From Ignavibacteriales bacterium UBA1304 (GTDB lineage Bacteria; Bacteroidota; Ignavibacteria; Ignavibacteriales; Ignavibacteriaceae), in contig DBTY01000033.1 in the NCBI GenBank assembly GCA_002307295.1, positions 43,751-107,750 on the forward strand: a DNA stretch of 64,000 nucleotides. The letters are read 5' to 3'. A program made the translations under genes and the position numbers. Shown piece after piece: positions 9,925 through 17,472 of the stretch (positions are counted from its first letter, which is position 1; every line of letters starts with the position of its first letter). Below the pieces are notes generated by a model. The model saw only the letters and a list, made by a program, of their open reading frames with translations. It was not told the DNA's origin and ran no database searches.

Positions 9925-10410
9925 ATGGTAAAAAAAATATTAGAAATAATTAATCCAATGTTTGGATTAAAATGTTGCAGTGCAAGAATATTGTCTTATA
10001 AAAGCCTTAGCTTGGGTTTTGGGGGAAAAGTATTTTATAATAATCCAAGACTTATTGATACTTATCATGGAGAATGGGAAATTGGATCCTACTATAGCGC
10101 ATGGCGAATTTTACAAGACGACAAAATTCTTCTTGGCAAAACCGATGCTTTTGATTATCCCCAAATGGAAGCGAAACTGGAAAAAATTAAATTTGGAGAA
10201 ATAATCTCTATAAATCAGTTATCCAAATTTGACATTAGAGTTGAAATGACGAATAATATGTTCATCGAATTTTTTGGAACTACAAGCGCTCGTGATGAAA
10301 TTTTTCATATCTTTTGCCCCGATAAACATTGTATTGAGCTTTTTTCTAATGGTAGATGGGGGATCGATAAAATGGGTGGACCAGTTTTGAGAAGAAAATA
10401 TGTCTCATAA
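9925..10410 (+). CDS. Hypothetical protein, tandem paralogue copy 2 (immunity-protein-like)
   Basis: The second 161-aa copy of the gene at 9388. The central stretch (GEWEIGSYYSAWRI through EMTNNMF and TSARDEIFHIFCPDKH) is nearly identical to copy 1. Changes cluster near residues 19-45 (for example FGG for FWE), 76-86 and at the C-terminus (GIDKMGGPVLRRKYVS against AINWSNVPIPRRKYIS). The same 15-base leader with a weak GCGGGAAAA element precedes the ATG. Clustered change outside a conserved core would fit specificity divergence, but relaxed selection after duplication fits too. The gene is followed by the lipoprotein at 10495 on the same strand. Function is unknown; the immunity-like reading is inference only. 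Confidence 0.72.
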   Translation: MVKKILEIINPMFGLKCCSARILSYKSLSLGFGGKVFYNNPRLIDTYHGEWEIGSYYSAWRILQDDKILLGKTDAFDYPQMEAKLEKIKFGEIISINQLSKFDIRVEMTNNMFIEFFGTTSARDEIFHIFCPDKHCIELFSNGRWGIDKMGGPVLRRKYVS

Positions 10411-10494
10411 CTCAAAAATTTATGATGCGCGTTTTTAGACTAAAAACAAATGTAAAGCTATATGAAAACCACTAGTATAACATAGGCGAAGCTG

Positions 10495-11085
10495 ATGAAT
10501 AAAATGATAGTAAAAAAATATTTAAAGTCTGTGTTTATTTTAGCATTGGCGGCGTTTGTTATAGGCTGCTCAACTAATAAAAACTCCCAAAAAAGAAGAT
10601 CATTTTTTACTTTAAAAATAGAAAGTGAACGAAATGAGAAGGAAATTATACATTTGGTTTTTGATAATATCACATCAGATACAATTAGCTTATATTACTC
10701 TTGTAGCGTATTATATTGTAAATCAGTAGTCTTTTTTGAAGATATAATTTTGGAAGTAAAACAAGGGCATAAAACTCTGAAAAGTTCTAATATTAAATGC
10801 AGTATAGGCGCAATCTCTGATGAACCTTTCCCGGAATTAATAATTTTGAAGCCAAATGAAAAAATAGAAGAAAGCGTAGGGTTATACGATGATATCCGAA
10901 CTACTTTTGGTTTATCAAAGGATAGCTATTATATTAGGGCAATATTAGTACCAACTCCAGAAATTCATACATATATGAAAGAATATCAAATCCCAGAAGT
11001 AAATATTCCTAAAAACGTAAAACATATTGCAGATACATTAACCACCGACTATGTTTTTGTTAAATCTAAAGGGCTTCTTTTTTAA
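10495..11085 (+). CDS. Putative lipoprotein of unknown function
   Basis: A 196-aa protein with a lipoprotein signal: lysines in the first nine residues, a hydrophobic stretch FILALAAFVIG, then Cys followed by Ser. The expected lipidated Cys is at about residue 25. A second ATG three codons in (10504) is an equally good start. The mature part is mixed alpha/beta with YYSCSVLYCKSVVFFED and a C-terminal PEVNIPKN segment. I do not recognise a family. It closes the accessory run 8600-11085 and sits 69 nt before the cysE homologue. With no aspartate at +2, it would be expected to reach a membrane surface, but inner versus outer cannot be decided in this lineage. Confidence 0.7.
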   Translation: MNKMIVKKYLKSVFILALAAFVIGCSTNKNSQKRRSFFTLKIESERNEKEIIHLVFDNITSDTISLYYSCSVLYCKSVVFFEDIILEVKQGHKTLKSSNIKCSIGAISDEPFPELIILKPNEKIEESVGLYDDIRTTFGLSKDSYYIRAILVPTPEIHTYMKEYQIPEVNIPKNVKHIADTLTTDYVFVKSKGLLF

Positions 11086-11153
11086 TTTTCTTCTTTTTGT
11101 AAATTAATATATCTTTATTAGTTACGAAATATAAAATAATAGTGAGATTGTAA

Positions 11154-11996
11154 TTGAAAGGAAGCGCGACGTTTGCGGAAAGATTGTTTAATTCAAGATC
11201 GGTTCCATGCAGTAAGCTGCCGGATAAAAAAGAAGTAAAAAGCCTTGCCGAAGAAATACTCCGGTTGCTTTTCCCGCATTTTTCTAAGAAGAAATATGAA
11301 TCGCCAAAAGATATTGAAGACGAATTAGAGAAATTAGAGTATAATCTGTGCCATATACTGCGTCCTTTCCAGGATAAGCTTCAGAAAAACGCTAAAGAAA
11401 TTGCGCAAATCTTTTTTGCTAAGATTCCCGAAATTCACGATAATTTGATTTTAGACGCCGAAGCTATAACTAACGGCGACCCCGCCGCAAGCAATGTGGA
11501 CGAGGTTATACTTACTTATCCCGGTTTTCTTGCAATTGCCATATACAGAATAGCGCACGAATTTTTTGAACTGAAAATCCCTTTTTTCCCAAGAGTGTTA
11601 ACCGAGTATGTTCACAGCTTAACCGGGATTGACATCAATCCGGGAGCAAAAATTGGGAAATCGTTTTGTATAGACCATGGCACCGGCATTGTAATAGGGG
11701 AAACGGCTGTGATTGGCGATAATGTAAAAATATATCAGGGAGTTACTTTAGGCGCATTGAGCGTTAATAAAAATTTATGCAACTCAAAACGTCATCCAAC
11801 AATAAAAGATAACGTAGTAATTTATTCTGGAGCTACAATTTTAGGCGGCGAAACTGTAATTGGTCATAACAGCGTAATTGGCGGCAACGTGTGGCTTACA
11901 ACAAGCGTAGAGCCTTATTCAGTCGTATATCACAAAAGCGAAATAAGAGTCGGCAATGCAAAGATGCACGAACAGCCGATTGATTTTGTAATATGA
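11154..11996 (+). CDS. cysE: Serine O-acetyltransferase
   Basis: A 280-aa enzyme that transfers acetyl from acetyl-CoA to L-serine, giving O-acetylserine for cysteine synthesis. An N-terminal helical region (1-120) is followed by YPGFLAIAIYRIAHEFF and then the left-handed beta-helix of hexapeptide repeats (GIDINPGAKIGKS, GIVIGETAVIGDNVKIYQG, TILGGETVIGHNSVIGGN). The catalytic His is in FCIDHGTG (about residue 175), and KRHPTI lines the CoA site. The start is TTG at 11154; no in-frame ATG occurs until near the C-terminus, so TTG is needed for a complete enzyme. A weak GAGAT lies upstream. The long N-terminus resembles the EpsC/SatA type. No cysK is adjacent. Downstream lies the repeat cluster. 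Confidence 0.93.
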   Translation: MKGSATFAERLFNSRSVPCSKLPDKKEVKSLAEEILRLLFPHFSKKKYESPKDIEDELEKLEYNLCHILRPFQDKLQKNAKEIAQIFFAKIPEIHDNLILDAEAITNGDPAASNVDEVILTYPGFLAIAIYRIAHEFFELKIPFFPRVLTEYVHSLTGIDINPGAKIGKSFCIDHGTGIVIGETAVIGDNVKIYQGVTLGALSVNKNLCNSKRHPTIKDNVVIYSGATILGGETVIGHNSVIGGNVWLTTSVEPYSVVYHKSEIRVGNAKMHEQPIDFVI

Positions 11997-12080
11997 GGAA
12001 TTAATTCCGCGACCACGGCGCCCCAGCTTAAGGTTAAAAAATGTCATTCTCTCGAAAAATCCGCGTTAAAAGGATAAGAA

Positions 12081-12164
12081 TTTTTTTTGCGAAGAAGAAT
12101 CCGGAAGATTCAAATGTTTGTAGCAGTTTTCAAGAACAAAATCATACGACCCCGCCGGGGTCGT
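12081..12164 (+). repeat. REPIN-like palindromic repeat, copy 1
   Basis: An 84-bp element in three parts: a T-run plus GCGAAGAA, a small hairpin GAATC-CGGAA-GATTC (12097-12111), the spacer AAATGTTTGTAGCAGTTTTC, and a GC hairpin ACGACCCC-GCC-GGGGTCGT (12146-12164). Copy 2 lies 185 bp downstream, near-identical. The T-run and hairpins make it look like a mobile intergenic palindromic element. Confidence 0.85.
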
Positions 12165-12219
12165 AAAAACCCCGGTAAACAAATTGCTACAGACATGCAA
12201 TCCCTCTGGGATTGAAAAA
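12165..12219 (-). repeat. REPIN-like repeat half, inverted and diverged
   Basis: Read on the minus strand this carries a small hairpin AATCCC-AGA-GGGATT (12199-12213 region), then GCATGTCTGTAGCAATTTGT, then an ACCGGGG end. It follows the same plan as the plus-strand copies (hairpin, then ATGTTTGTAGCAGTTTTC-like core, then GC-rich end). It faces copy 1, so the two make a back-to-back REPIN arrangement. Confidence 0.7.
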
Positions 12220-12265
12220 TAAGAAACTCTATCGACAAAATATTATTCACTGGCGTGGCGCCTTG

Positions 12266-12350
12266 TTTTTTTTGCGAAGAAGAATCCGGAGGATTCAAAT
12301 GTTTGTAGCAGTTTTCAAGAACAAAATCATTCGACCCCGGCGGGGTCGTA
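12266..12350 (+). repeat. REPIN-like palindromic repeat, copy 2
   Basis: Near-identical to the element at 12081, here with a perfect small hairpin GAATCC-GGA-GGATTC (12282-12296) and a compensated GC hairpin, CGACCCCGGCGGGGTCG (12332-12348). A further T-run plus GCGAA at about 12364-12376 looks like the start of a third, truncated copy. Confidence 0.85.
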
Positions 12351-12417
12351 TAAAATTCCCGTATTTTTTTTTGCGAATGGGACGTATTATATACGGCGTT
12401 ATATTTAAAATAAAAAA

Positions 12418-12443
12418 CCCGGTCAAAAAAAACTTTGACCGGG
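12418..12443 (-). terminator. Rho-independent terminator of the 12471-12920 gene
   Basis: A 10-bp perfect stem, CCCGGTCAAA (12418-12427) with TTTGACCGGG (12434-12443) and a 6-nt loop. Read on the minus strand it is followed by a run of seven T, 28 nt after the stop of the minus-strand gene. Confidence 0.85.
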
Positions 12444-12470
12444 TAAATAATAGACGAATTATTTTAAGTT

Positions 12471-12920
12471 CTAAATTCCAAATTTTTCTAAAGGTTCGCT
12501 TGAATTTGCAGAGTAGCTATTATAAATGTTAAAACTCTGGTTTGTATAAGGATGTACAAACTTGTAATCGTTATTTTGTTTGCGAGTCTCTTCATGTACT
12601 GCAACTGCTTCTTTTTGCTCGTTTAATACCATAAATCTTTGAGCCGGTTTTTTAACAGAAACTCTGTTATGATGAAAATTTCTTTCCTGTACGTAAGGGA
12701 TAGCTTGTCTCTGAACTCTAACCGGTTGAAGTATAACGTTTGGCTGTACTTCAGGTATAAAATGGTTTGAGGGAGTATTGATTACAGGAGCCGCTTCTTC
12801 TTGACCAGGCATGTTATTGGCATTTTTCATTTTATACATGATATATGAAAAAGTTACAACAAGGAATGTAATTGCTGAAATTCCTGTGAGCGCGTATTTG
12901 ATGATCGGTATCAATTCCAT
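12471..12920 (-). CDS. Small single-pass membrane protein with disordered tail
   Basis: A 149-aa protein with one transmembrane helix near the N-terminus (about residues 8-28, ALTGISAITFLVVTFSYIMY), then KMKN, which places the tail in the cytoplasm by the positive-inside rule. The tail is Pro/Gln/Asn-rich with few predicted structured elements (IPEVQPNVILQPVRVQRQ, KKPAQRFMVL, HPYTNQSFNIYNSY). No family is recognised. It has its own terminator at 12418-12443 and is divergent from the GH20 gene. The gene looks real because of the terminator, the ordered start and the sensible topology, but I can offer no function. Confidence 0.72.
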   Translation of the reverse strand: MELIPIIKYALTGISAITFLVVTFSYIMYKMKNANNMPGQEEAAPVINTPSNHFIPEVQPNVILQPVRVQRQAIPYVQERNFHHNRVSVKKPAQRFMVLNEQKEAVAVHEETRKQNNDYKFVHPYTNQSFNIYNSYSANSSEPLEKFGI

Positions 12921-13311
12921 TTTATTATCTCATTTATTTGTTAATTCTGATACATATTTAACAACAAGCGTGCCAATTTGTTTATGAGCCGTTTTCGCAG
13001 AAAATATTCTAAGAAATATTCTAAGAATGGGAATATTATCAAAATGAGACAATAAGAAGCTCGTAAATTATCACTTTATTTGCCTGTAAAATACATGATG
13101 ATAGATTTGAAGATAAATTAAAGAACGTACTATAAAATAGTAGTTATATAGTAATTATTTGTGACTTAACGCATAGAGAAGAAAAAATGCGCTAAATGAA
13201 AAGATTGAACGAGTATAGAATTTATAGAAATAATTATGCTAAAAAATGAAAAAATATTTTTTTATCTTAGTAAGTTCAATTTTATTTGAAAATATATTCT
13301 AAAGGATGATT
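12921..13311. other. Divergent intergenic region before the GH20 gene
   Basis: About 390 nt of AT-rich DNA holding the promoters of the small membrane protein and the hexosaminidase. A direct repeat of AGAAATATTCTAAGAA type occurs at about 13005-13030. The ribosome binding site AAAGGA at 13301-13306 is best spaced for the second ATG (13312). No gene or RNA recognised. Confidence 0.5.
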
Positions 13312-15375
13312 ATGAACGGAAAACTTTTTCTATTCTGCGTATGTATCATGGTTTTTCTAAATATAGAAACCTTCCCTCAAACTGATGTCAACTCTTTTAA
13401 CTTAATGCCTGCTCCTGTAAAGATATCTTACTCTGAAGGGAAATATCGCATTACAAAAGATTTTACTGTGGCAATTAAAGGAAATAGCTCAGAAAGGTTA
13501 TATAACGCTTCTGCAAGAACTGTTCAAAGGTTATCTGGCAGAACCGGATTGTTTTTTCCGGAATTTAGCGGAGCAAAAAGCGATAACGCTTCTTCCGCTT
13601 CTATGATTATTGAAACGGATAAAACCGGCGCCTTAGTTTTGAATGAAGATGAATCATATTCTTTAGATGTTAGCGCACAAAATGTATCGTTAAAAGCTAA
13701 AACAGATATTGGCGCATTAAGAGGTCTGGAAACTCTTTTACAGTTGCTTGGCGCAGATGAAAACGGATATTTTTTTCCAACTGTTAAAATAGAAGATTCT
13801 CCGCGGTTTCCATGGCGCGGATTAATGATAGACGCCAGTCGTCATTTTATGCCTGTTGAAGTTATTAAAAGAAACATCGACGGTTTAGCCGCAGTTAAAA
13901 TGAATGTGCTGCATCTTCACTTAAGCGATAATCAGGGGGTAAGAGTTGAAAGCAAGATTTATCCGCAATTACAAAAATTAGCTTCTGACGGAAATTACTA
14001 TACGCAGGAGCAGATTAAAGAGATTGTAGCCTATGCCGCTGAAAGAGGAATAAGGGTAATCCCTGAGTTTGATATCCCATGGCATTCGACTGCCTGGTTT
14101 GCAGCGTTGCCAGAACTTGCCTCTGGATCTGGTCCATATAAAATTGAAAGAAAATGGGGCGTGTTCGATCCGGTTTTTAATCCGTCGAAAGACGCTACTT
14201 ACGAATTTTTTGATAAATTCTTTGGAGAAATGACCGCTTTATTTCCTGACGAATATTTCCATATTGGCGGCGACGAAGGAACTAAAGTTGAATGGACCGC
14301 TAATAAAGATATTCAGGAATTTATGAAGAAAAATAATCTATCTGGCATTCACGCTATGCATAGTTATTTCAATTTAAGAATATTAAAAGTCCTCACAAAA
14401 TATAATAAAAAGATGATCGGCTGGGATGAAATTCTAATGCCAGAAATGCCTACAAGTATTGTAATTCAATCGTGGAGAGGTCAAAAATCTCTTTTTGAAT
14501 CTGCCAAGAAAGGGTACATGGGAATTTTATCAAACGGCTATTATATAGATTTAATTCAACCTACAGATTTTCATTATCTTAACGACCCGCTGCCTGATAC
14601 TATCAAACTAACCGCCGAAGAAAAAAGCAGAATTCTTGGCGGCGAAGCTACTATGTGGGCGGAATTAGTAACTCCTGAAACTGTAGACTCTCGTATTTGG
14701 CCTCGCACAGCTGCAATTGCAGAAAGATTCTGGTCTCCGTCTTCAGTTAAAGACGTTAAGAGCATGTACGCGCGGCTTGACCGCGTTAGCGTTCAGTTGG
14801 AAGAACTTGGATTAACTCATATTAAGAATCAGGAAATGATGTTGCGTAGACTTACTAATAATAACGATACAAAAGCGTTAAAAACTCTTGTTGACGTTAT
14901 TGAGCCTGTAAAGCTTTATACCCGTCATTCGCTTGGCGTTAAATATACTTCATATTCTCCTTATACGCGCGTTGTTGACGCCGCTTTACCGGACGCTAAA
15001 ATAGCGCGTGATTTTAGAAACGACGTTGACGATTATTTGCTCTCATCTAAAAACAATACGGAAGAATTGAATAAATTAAAAGATCAGTTGTTAATCTGGA
15101 AAAATAACGATGCCGAGCTTCAGAAAGTAATAAAAAAGTCGCCAATACTTAATGAAATATCCGATCTATCAAAAGAGCTGACTGAAGTTTCTGAAATAGG
15201 ATTGCAGGCGATAGATATGATTATTAACAAAAAGAAACCAGAAGCAAACTGGTTTATCGTTCAAATGGGAACCTTAAAAAAAGACGGCTCTATTTCGTTT
15301 GGACAAAGCGAATTAATGATTGTTACCGCTGTAGAAAAATTGTTTGCGGCGGCAAATAATTTTGGGCAAAATTAA
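13306..15375 (+). CDS. Beta-N-acetylhexosaminidase, glycoside hydrolase family 20
   Basis: A 687- or 689-aa exported glycosidase that removes terminal beta-linked GlcNAc or GalNAc. It has a signal peptide, a GH20b-like N-terminal domain (about 30-155), and the catalytic barrel opening with PWRGLMIDASRHF. MNVLHLHLSDNQG follows, then the catalytic Asp-Glu pair in HIGGDEG (residues 323-324), IGWDEIL, VIQSWRG and the closing GGEATMWAELV. The last 170 residues form an extra helical region. AAAGGA at 13301-13306 touches the first ATG but lies five bases before ATG 13312, so 13312 is the likelier start. It probably recycles chitin, peptidoglycan or glycoprotein sugars in the periplasm or outside. 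No polysaccharide-utilisation partners are adjacent. Confidence 0.94.
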   Translation: MIMNGKLFLFCVCIMVFLNIETFPQTDVNSFNLMPAPVKISYSEGKYRITKDFTVAIKGNSSERLYNASARTVQRLSGRTGLFFPEFSGAKSDNASSASMIIETDKTGALVLNEDESYSLDVSAQNVSLKAKTDIGALRGLETLLQLLGADENGYFFPTVKIEDSPRFPWRGLMIDASRHFMPVEVIKRNIDGLAAVKMNVLHLHLSDNQGVRVESKIYPQLQKLASDGNYYTQEQIKEIVAYAAERGIRVIPEFDIPWHSTAWFAALPELASGSGPYKIERKWGVFDPVFNPSKDATYEFFDKFFGEMTALFPDEYFHIGGDEGTKVEWTANKDIQEFMKKNNLSGIHAMHSYFNLRILKVLTKYNKKMIGWDEILMPEMPTSIVIQSWRGQKSLFESAKKGYMGILSNGYYIDLIQPTDFHYLNDPLPDTIKLTAEEKSRILGGEATMWAELVTPETVDSRIWPRTAAIAERFWSPSSVKDVKSMYARLDRVSVQLEELGLTHIKNQEMMLRRLTNNNDTKALKTLVDVIEPVKLYTRHSLGVKYTSYSPYTRVVDAALPDAKIARDFRNDVDDYLLSSKNNTEELNKLKDQLLIWKNNDAELQKVIKKSPILNEISDLSKELTEVSEIGLQAIDMIINKKKPEANWFIVQMGTLKKDGSISFGQSELMIVTAVEKLFAAANNFGQN

Positions 15376-15398
15376 TAGCTTATATTTTTAGCTTTTAT

Positions 15399-15444
15399 TA
15401 TCGCTGATTCTGTCTTTTAATGGCGGGATCAGCGATATTGTTAT
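15399..15444 (+). terminator. Terminator-like hairpin after the GH20 gene
   Basis: A perfect 10-bp stem, TATCGCTGAT (15399-15408) with ATCAGCGATA (15428-15437), a 19-nt loop and then TTGTTATTTATT. The T tract is imperfect, so termination may be partial. Confidence 0.6.
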
Positions 15445-15473
15445 TTATTAATTAAGGTTTATTTAATTCAATA

Positions 15474-16298
15474 ATGAGAAGAATTGCGATACTTGTTTTA
15501 TTGGCTTTGAGCTTGTCTGGTTTTACGCCTCAAAAGCAAACGATCACTGTAAAAGGTTCTGATACAATGGTCATTTTAGCGCAGAGATGGGCGGAAACTT
15601 ATATGGCAAAACGCTCCGGCATTGCTATACAGGTGACTGGCGGAGGCTCTGGCGCGGGTATAGCGGCTCTTATTAATGGGACGACTGATATTTGCTCCTC
15701 TTCGCGGCCAATGAAAATGAATGAAATAGCAAAGCTAAAAAGCAAATACAATTCTTCCGGCGTAAAAATAAAAGCGGCCAAAGACGGATTGTCAATTTAC
15801 TTAAATAATTCAAATCCAGTAAAGGAATTAACATTAGAACAAATTAAAAATATTTACACAGGTAAAATTACAAACTGGAAAGAAGTCGGCGGCGGGAATG
15901 CAAAGATAATTATTTATGGACGTGAAAATAATTCCGGCACTTATGAATTCTTAAAAGACGCCGTATTGCATGGCGCAGATTATTCTCCTTTTACTCAAAG
16001 CCTGCCTGGAACGGCTTCGGTTGTAAACGCTATAGCTCAGGATAAAAACGGCATTGGGTACGGAGGCGACGCTTATGTAAGCGGTATTAAAATATGCGCG
16101 GTAAAAGTGGATTCTGGTTCAAAAGGCTGTTTCCCTAATAAAGAGACTATAAAGAGCGGAGCTTATCCTATTGCGCGGTATCTTTATTTTTATACTAAAA
16201 CCAAACCGGCTGGCGCCGTTAAAGAATTTATTGACTGGGTTCTTAGCGATGAAGGGCAGTCCGTAGTTCAGAAAGTAGGATATTATCCTGTTAAGTAA
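15474..16298 (+). CDS. pstS: Phosphate ABC transporter substrate-binding protein
   Basis: A 274-aa exported binding protein that captures phosphate for the Pst importer. It has a short signal peptide (to about residue 22) and then the PstS fold: TVKGSDTMVILAQRWAE, GGGSGAGIAALINGTTDI, SSRPMK, LTLEQIKNIYTGKITNWKEVGG and the phosphate-contacting RENNSGTYEFLKD. The C-terminal AVKEFIDWVLSDEGQ is also typical. The short sequence resembles PstS of Bacteroidota and Firmicutes, not the longer E. coli type. It is followed by pstC (65 nt) and pstA (2 nt) on the same strand. I could not identify a Pho-box-like repeat upstream. Confidence 0.93.
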   Translation: MRRIAILVLLALSLSGFTPQKQTITVKGSDTMVILAQRWAETYMAKRSGIAIQVTGGGSGAGIAALINGTTDICSSSRPMKMNEIAKLKSKYNSSGVKIKAAKDGLSIYLNNSNPVKELTLEQIKNIYTGKITNWKEVGGGNAKIIIYGRENNSGTYEFLKDAVLHGADYSPFTQSLPGTASVVNAIAQDKNGIGYGGDAYVSGIKICAVKVDSGSKGCFPNKETIKSGAYPIARYLYFYTKTKPAGAVKEFIDWVLSDEGQSVVQKVGYYPVK

Positions 16299-16363
16299 AA
16301 CGTTAAATTTTAGAATATGACTATTAATGGTTAGCTTTTTTAATTATTAGAATATTACAATTT

Positions 16364-17470
16364 ATGGATAACAATCTGGCAAATGATCCGGAAAATGATT
16401 TATCATCCGGACATCAGAAAAGTAAGATTATAACATTAGGCAAAAAATTCAGGCTATCGGAATTTTTGGCGGAAAAAACTATTTCATCGGTGGCGTTTAT
16501 TTCGTTTGCAGTAATGATTCTTATTTTTGTTTTTATTTTCAAAGAAGCGTTTCCGGTTTTTTTCCCTTCGCAAAATAAAGCCGCTTCAAACAACATTGAG
16601 CTTAAACAAGAAACTTATGGCGACGACGAGTCCGTTGCGCAACAACAGAAAAAGGTTGAGACAAATGAACTGCAAAATCAAAAAAATGAAACTCCCAGCG
16701 AAAAGCGTAGCGCTATAATTAAAAATCTTAAAGGAAGGGAGTGGCAGCCCGTCTCTGACGAGCCTAAATATGGATTAACGCCTCTTATCTATGGCAGTTT
16801 AAAAGTGTCGCTTATAGCTATGGCTCTTGGTATTCCATTGGCTCTTTTAGCCGCTATCTTTACTTCGGTTTTTGCGCCCAAATGGGCAAAAGAATTATTA
16901 AAGCCCGCAATAGAAATATTGGCCGGAATTCCGTCTGTTGTAATTGGTTTTTTTGCAATGATAGTTTTGGCTACGTTCATGCAAAATATTTTTGGTTTTC
17001 AGTACAGGCTAAACGCTTTTGTCGGGGGAGTAGCAATGGCATTCGCAATTATCCCGGTTATTTATACAGTTACTGAAGATTCTTTGGACGCAGTTCCTAA
17101 ATCGTTTAAAGAGGCTAGCTTTGCATTGGGAGCTACAAAATGGGAAACCGCTCTGTTTGTGGTTCTGCCTGCCGCTACGCCAGGCATATTTGCGGCTATA
17201 TTATTAGGGTTTGGACGCGCCTTTGGCGAAACTATGATCGTTCTGATGGCTACAGGAAACGCCGCGTTAACTTCATTAAATATTTTTGAACCGGTTAGGT
17301 CAATGACTGCTACTATTGGCGCGGAAATGGGCGAAGCTGTTTTCGGCGATGCGCATTACAGCGTTCTTTTTCTTATTGGAGTAATATTGTTTATATTTAC
17401 TTTTTTACTAAACGCTTTAGCTGAAGTTTTTATCAGGCAAAAGCTGATTAAAAAATTCAGAGGATATTAA
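16364..17470 (+). CDS. pstC: Phosphate ABC transporter permease PstC
   Basis: A 368-aa inner-membrane permease with six predicted transmembrane segments. The family core is PLIYGSLKVSLIAMALGIPLA, IEILAGIPSVVIGFFAM and the coupling loop EASFALGATKWETALFVVLPAA. The first helix (residues about 43-65) is separated from the second by an unusually long polar loop (about 66-135). That loop is rich in Gln, Lys, Asn and Glu (EQ-like stretches such as VAQQQKKVETNELQNQ). Typical PstC loops are shorter, so this is a lineage-specific or recent expansion in the periplasmic region. It pairs with PstA downstream. The ATPase PstB is not in the window. Confidence 0.92.
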   Translation: MDNNLANDPENDLSSGHQKSKIITLGKKFRLSEFLAEKTISSVAFISFAVMILIFVFIFKEAFPVFFPSQNKAASNNIELKQETYGDDESVAQQQKKVETNELQNQKNETPSEKRSAIIKNLKGREWQPVSDEPKYGLTPLIYGSLKVSLIAMALGIPLALLAAIFTSVFAPKWAKELLKPAIEILAGIPSVVIGFFAMIVLATFMQNIFGFQYRLNAFVGGVAMAFAIIPVIYTVTEDSLDAVPKSFKEASFALGATKWETALFVVLPAATPGIFAAILLGFGRAFGETMIVLMATGNAALTSLNIFEPVRSMTATIGAEMGEAVFGDAHYSVLFLIGVILFIFTFLLNALAEVFIRQKLIKKFRGY

Positions 17471-17472
17471 GA

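Larger units (their letters stand above)
9371..10444. repeat. Tandem duplication, 537-bp unit (two copies)
   Basis: The block from about 9371 to 9907 is repeated head to tail at 9908-10444. Both units begin with AATTAGCGGGAAAAATAATG and end with the same tail, CTCAAAAATTTATGATGCGC followed by GTTTTTAG. Each holds one complete 161-codon gene plus its leader and trailer. The offset between the two ATGs (9388 and 9925) is exactly 537. The copies differ most in three patches of the protein (about residues 19-45, 76-86 and the last 16), while the centre is almost unchanged. Confidence 0.92.

Noticed and set aside
12110..12298. 62-codon minus-strand frame with RPRRGR-type residues
   Set aside because: It is read across the palindromic repeats, including both hairpins, and has no ribosome binding site. 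The repeats explain its codons.
12212..12532. 106-codon plus-strand frame
   Set aside because: Runs through repeat copy 2, the minus-strand terminator and into the start of the opposite-strand gene; no ribosome binding site or protein pattern.
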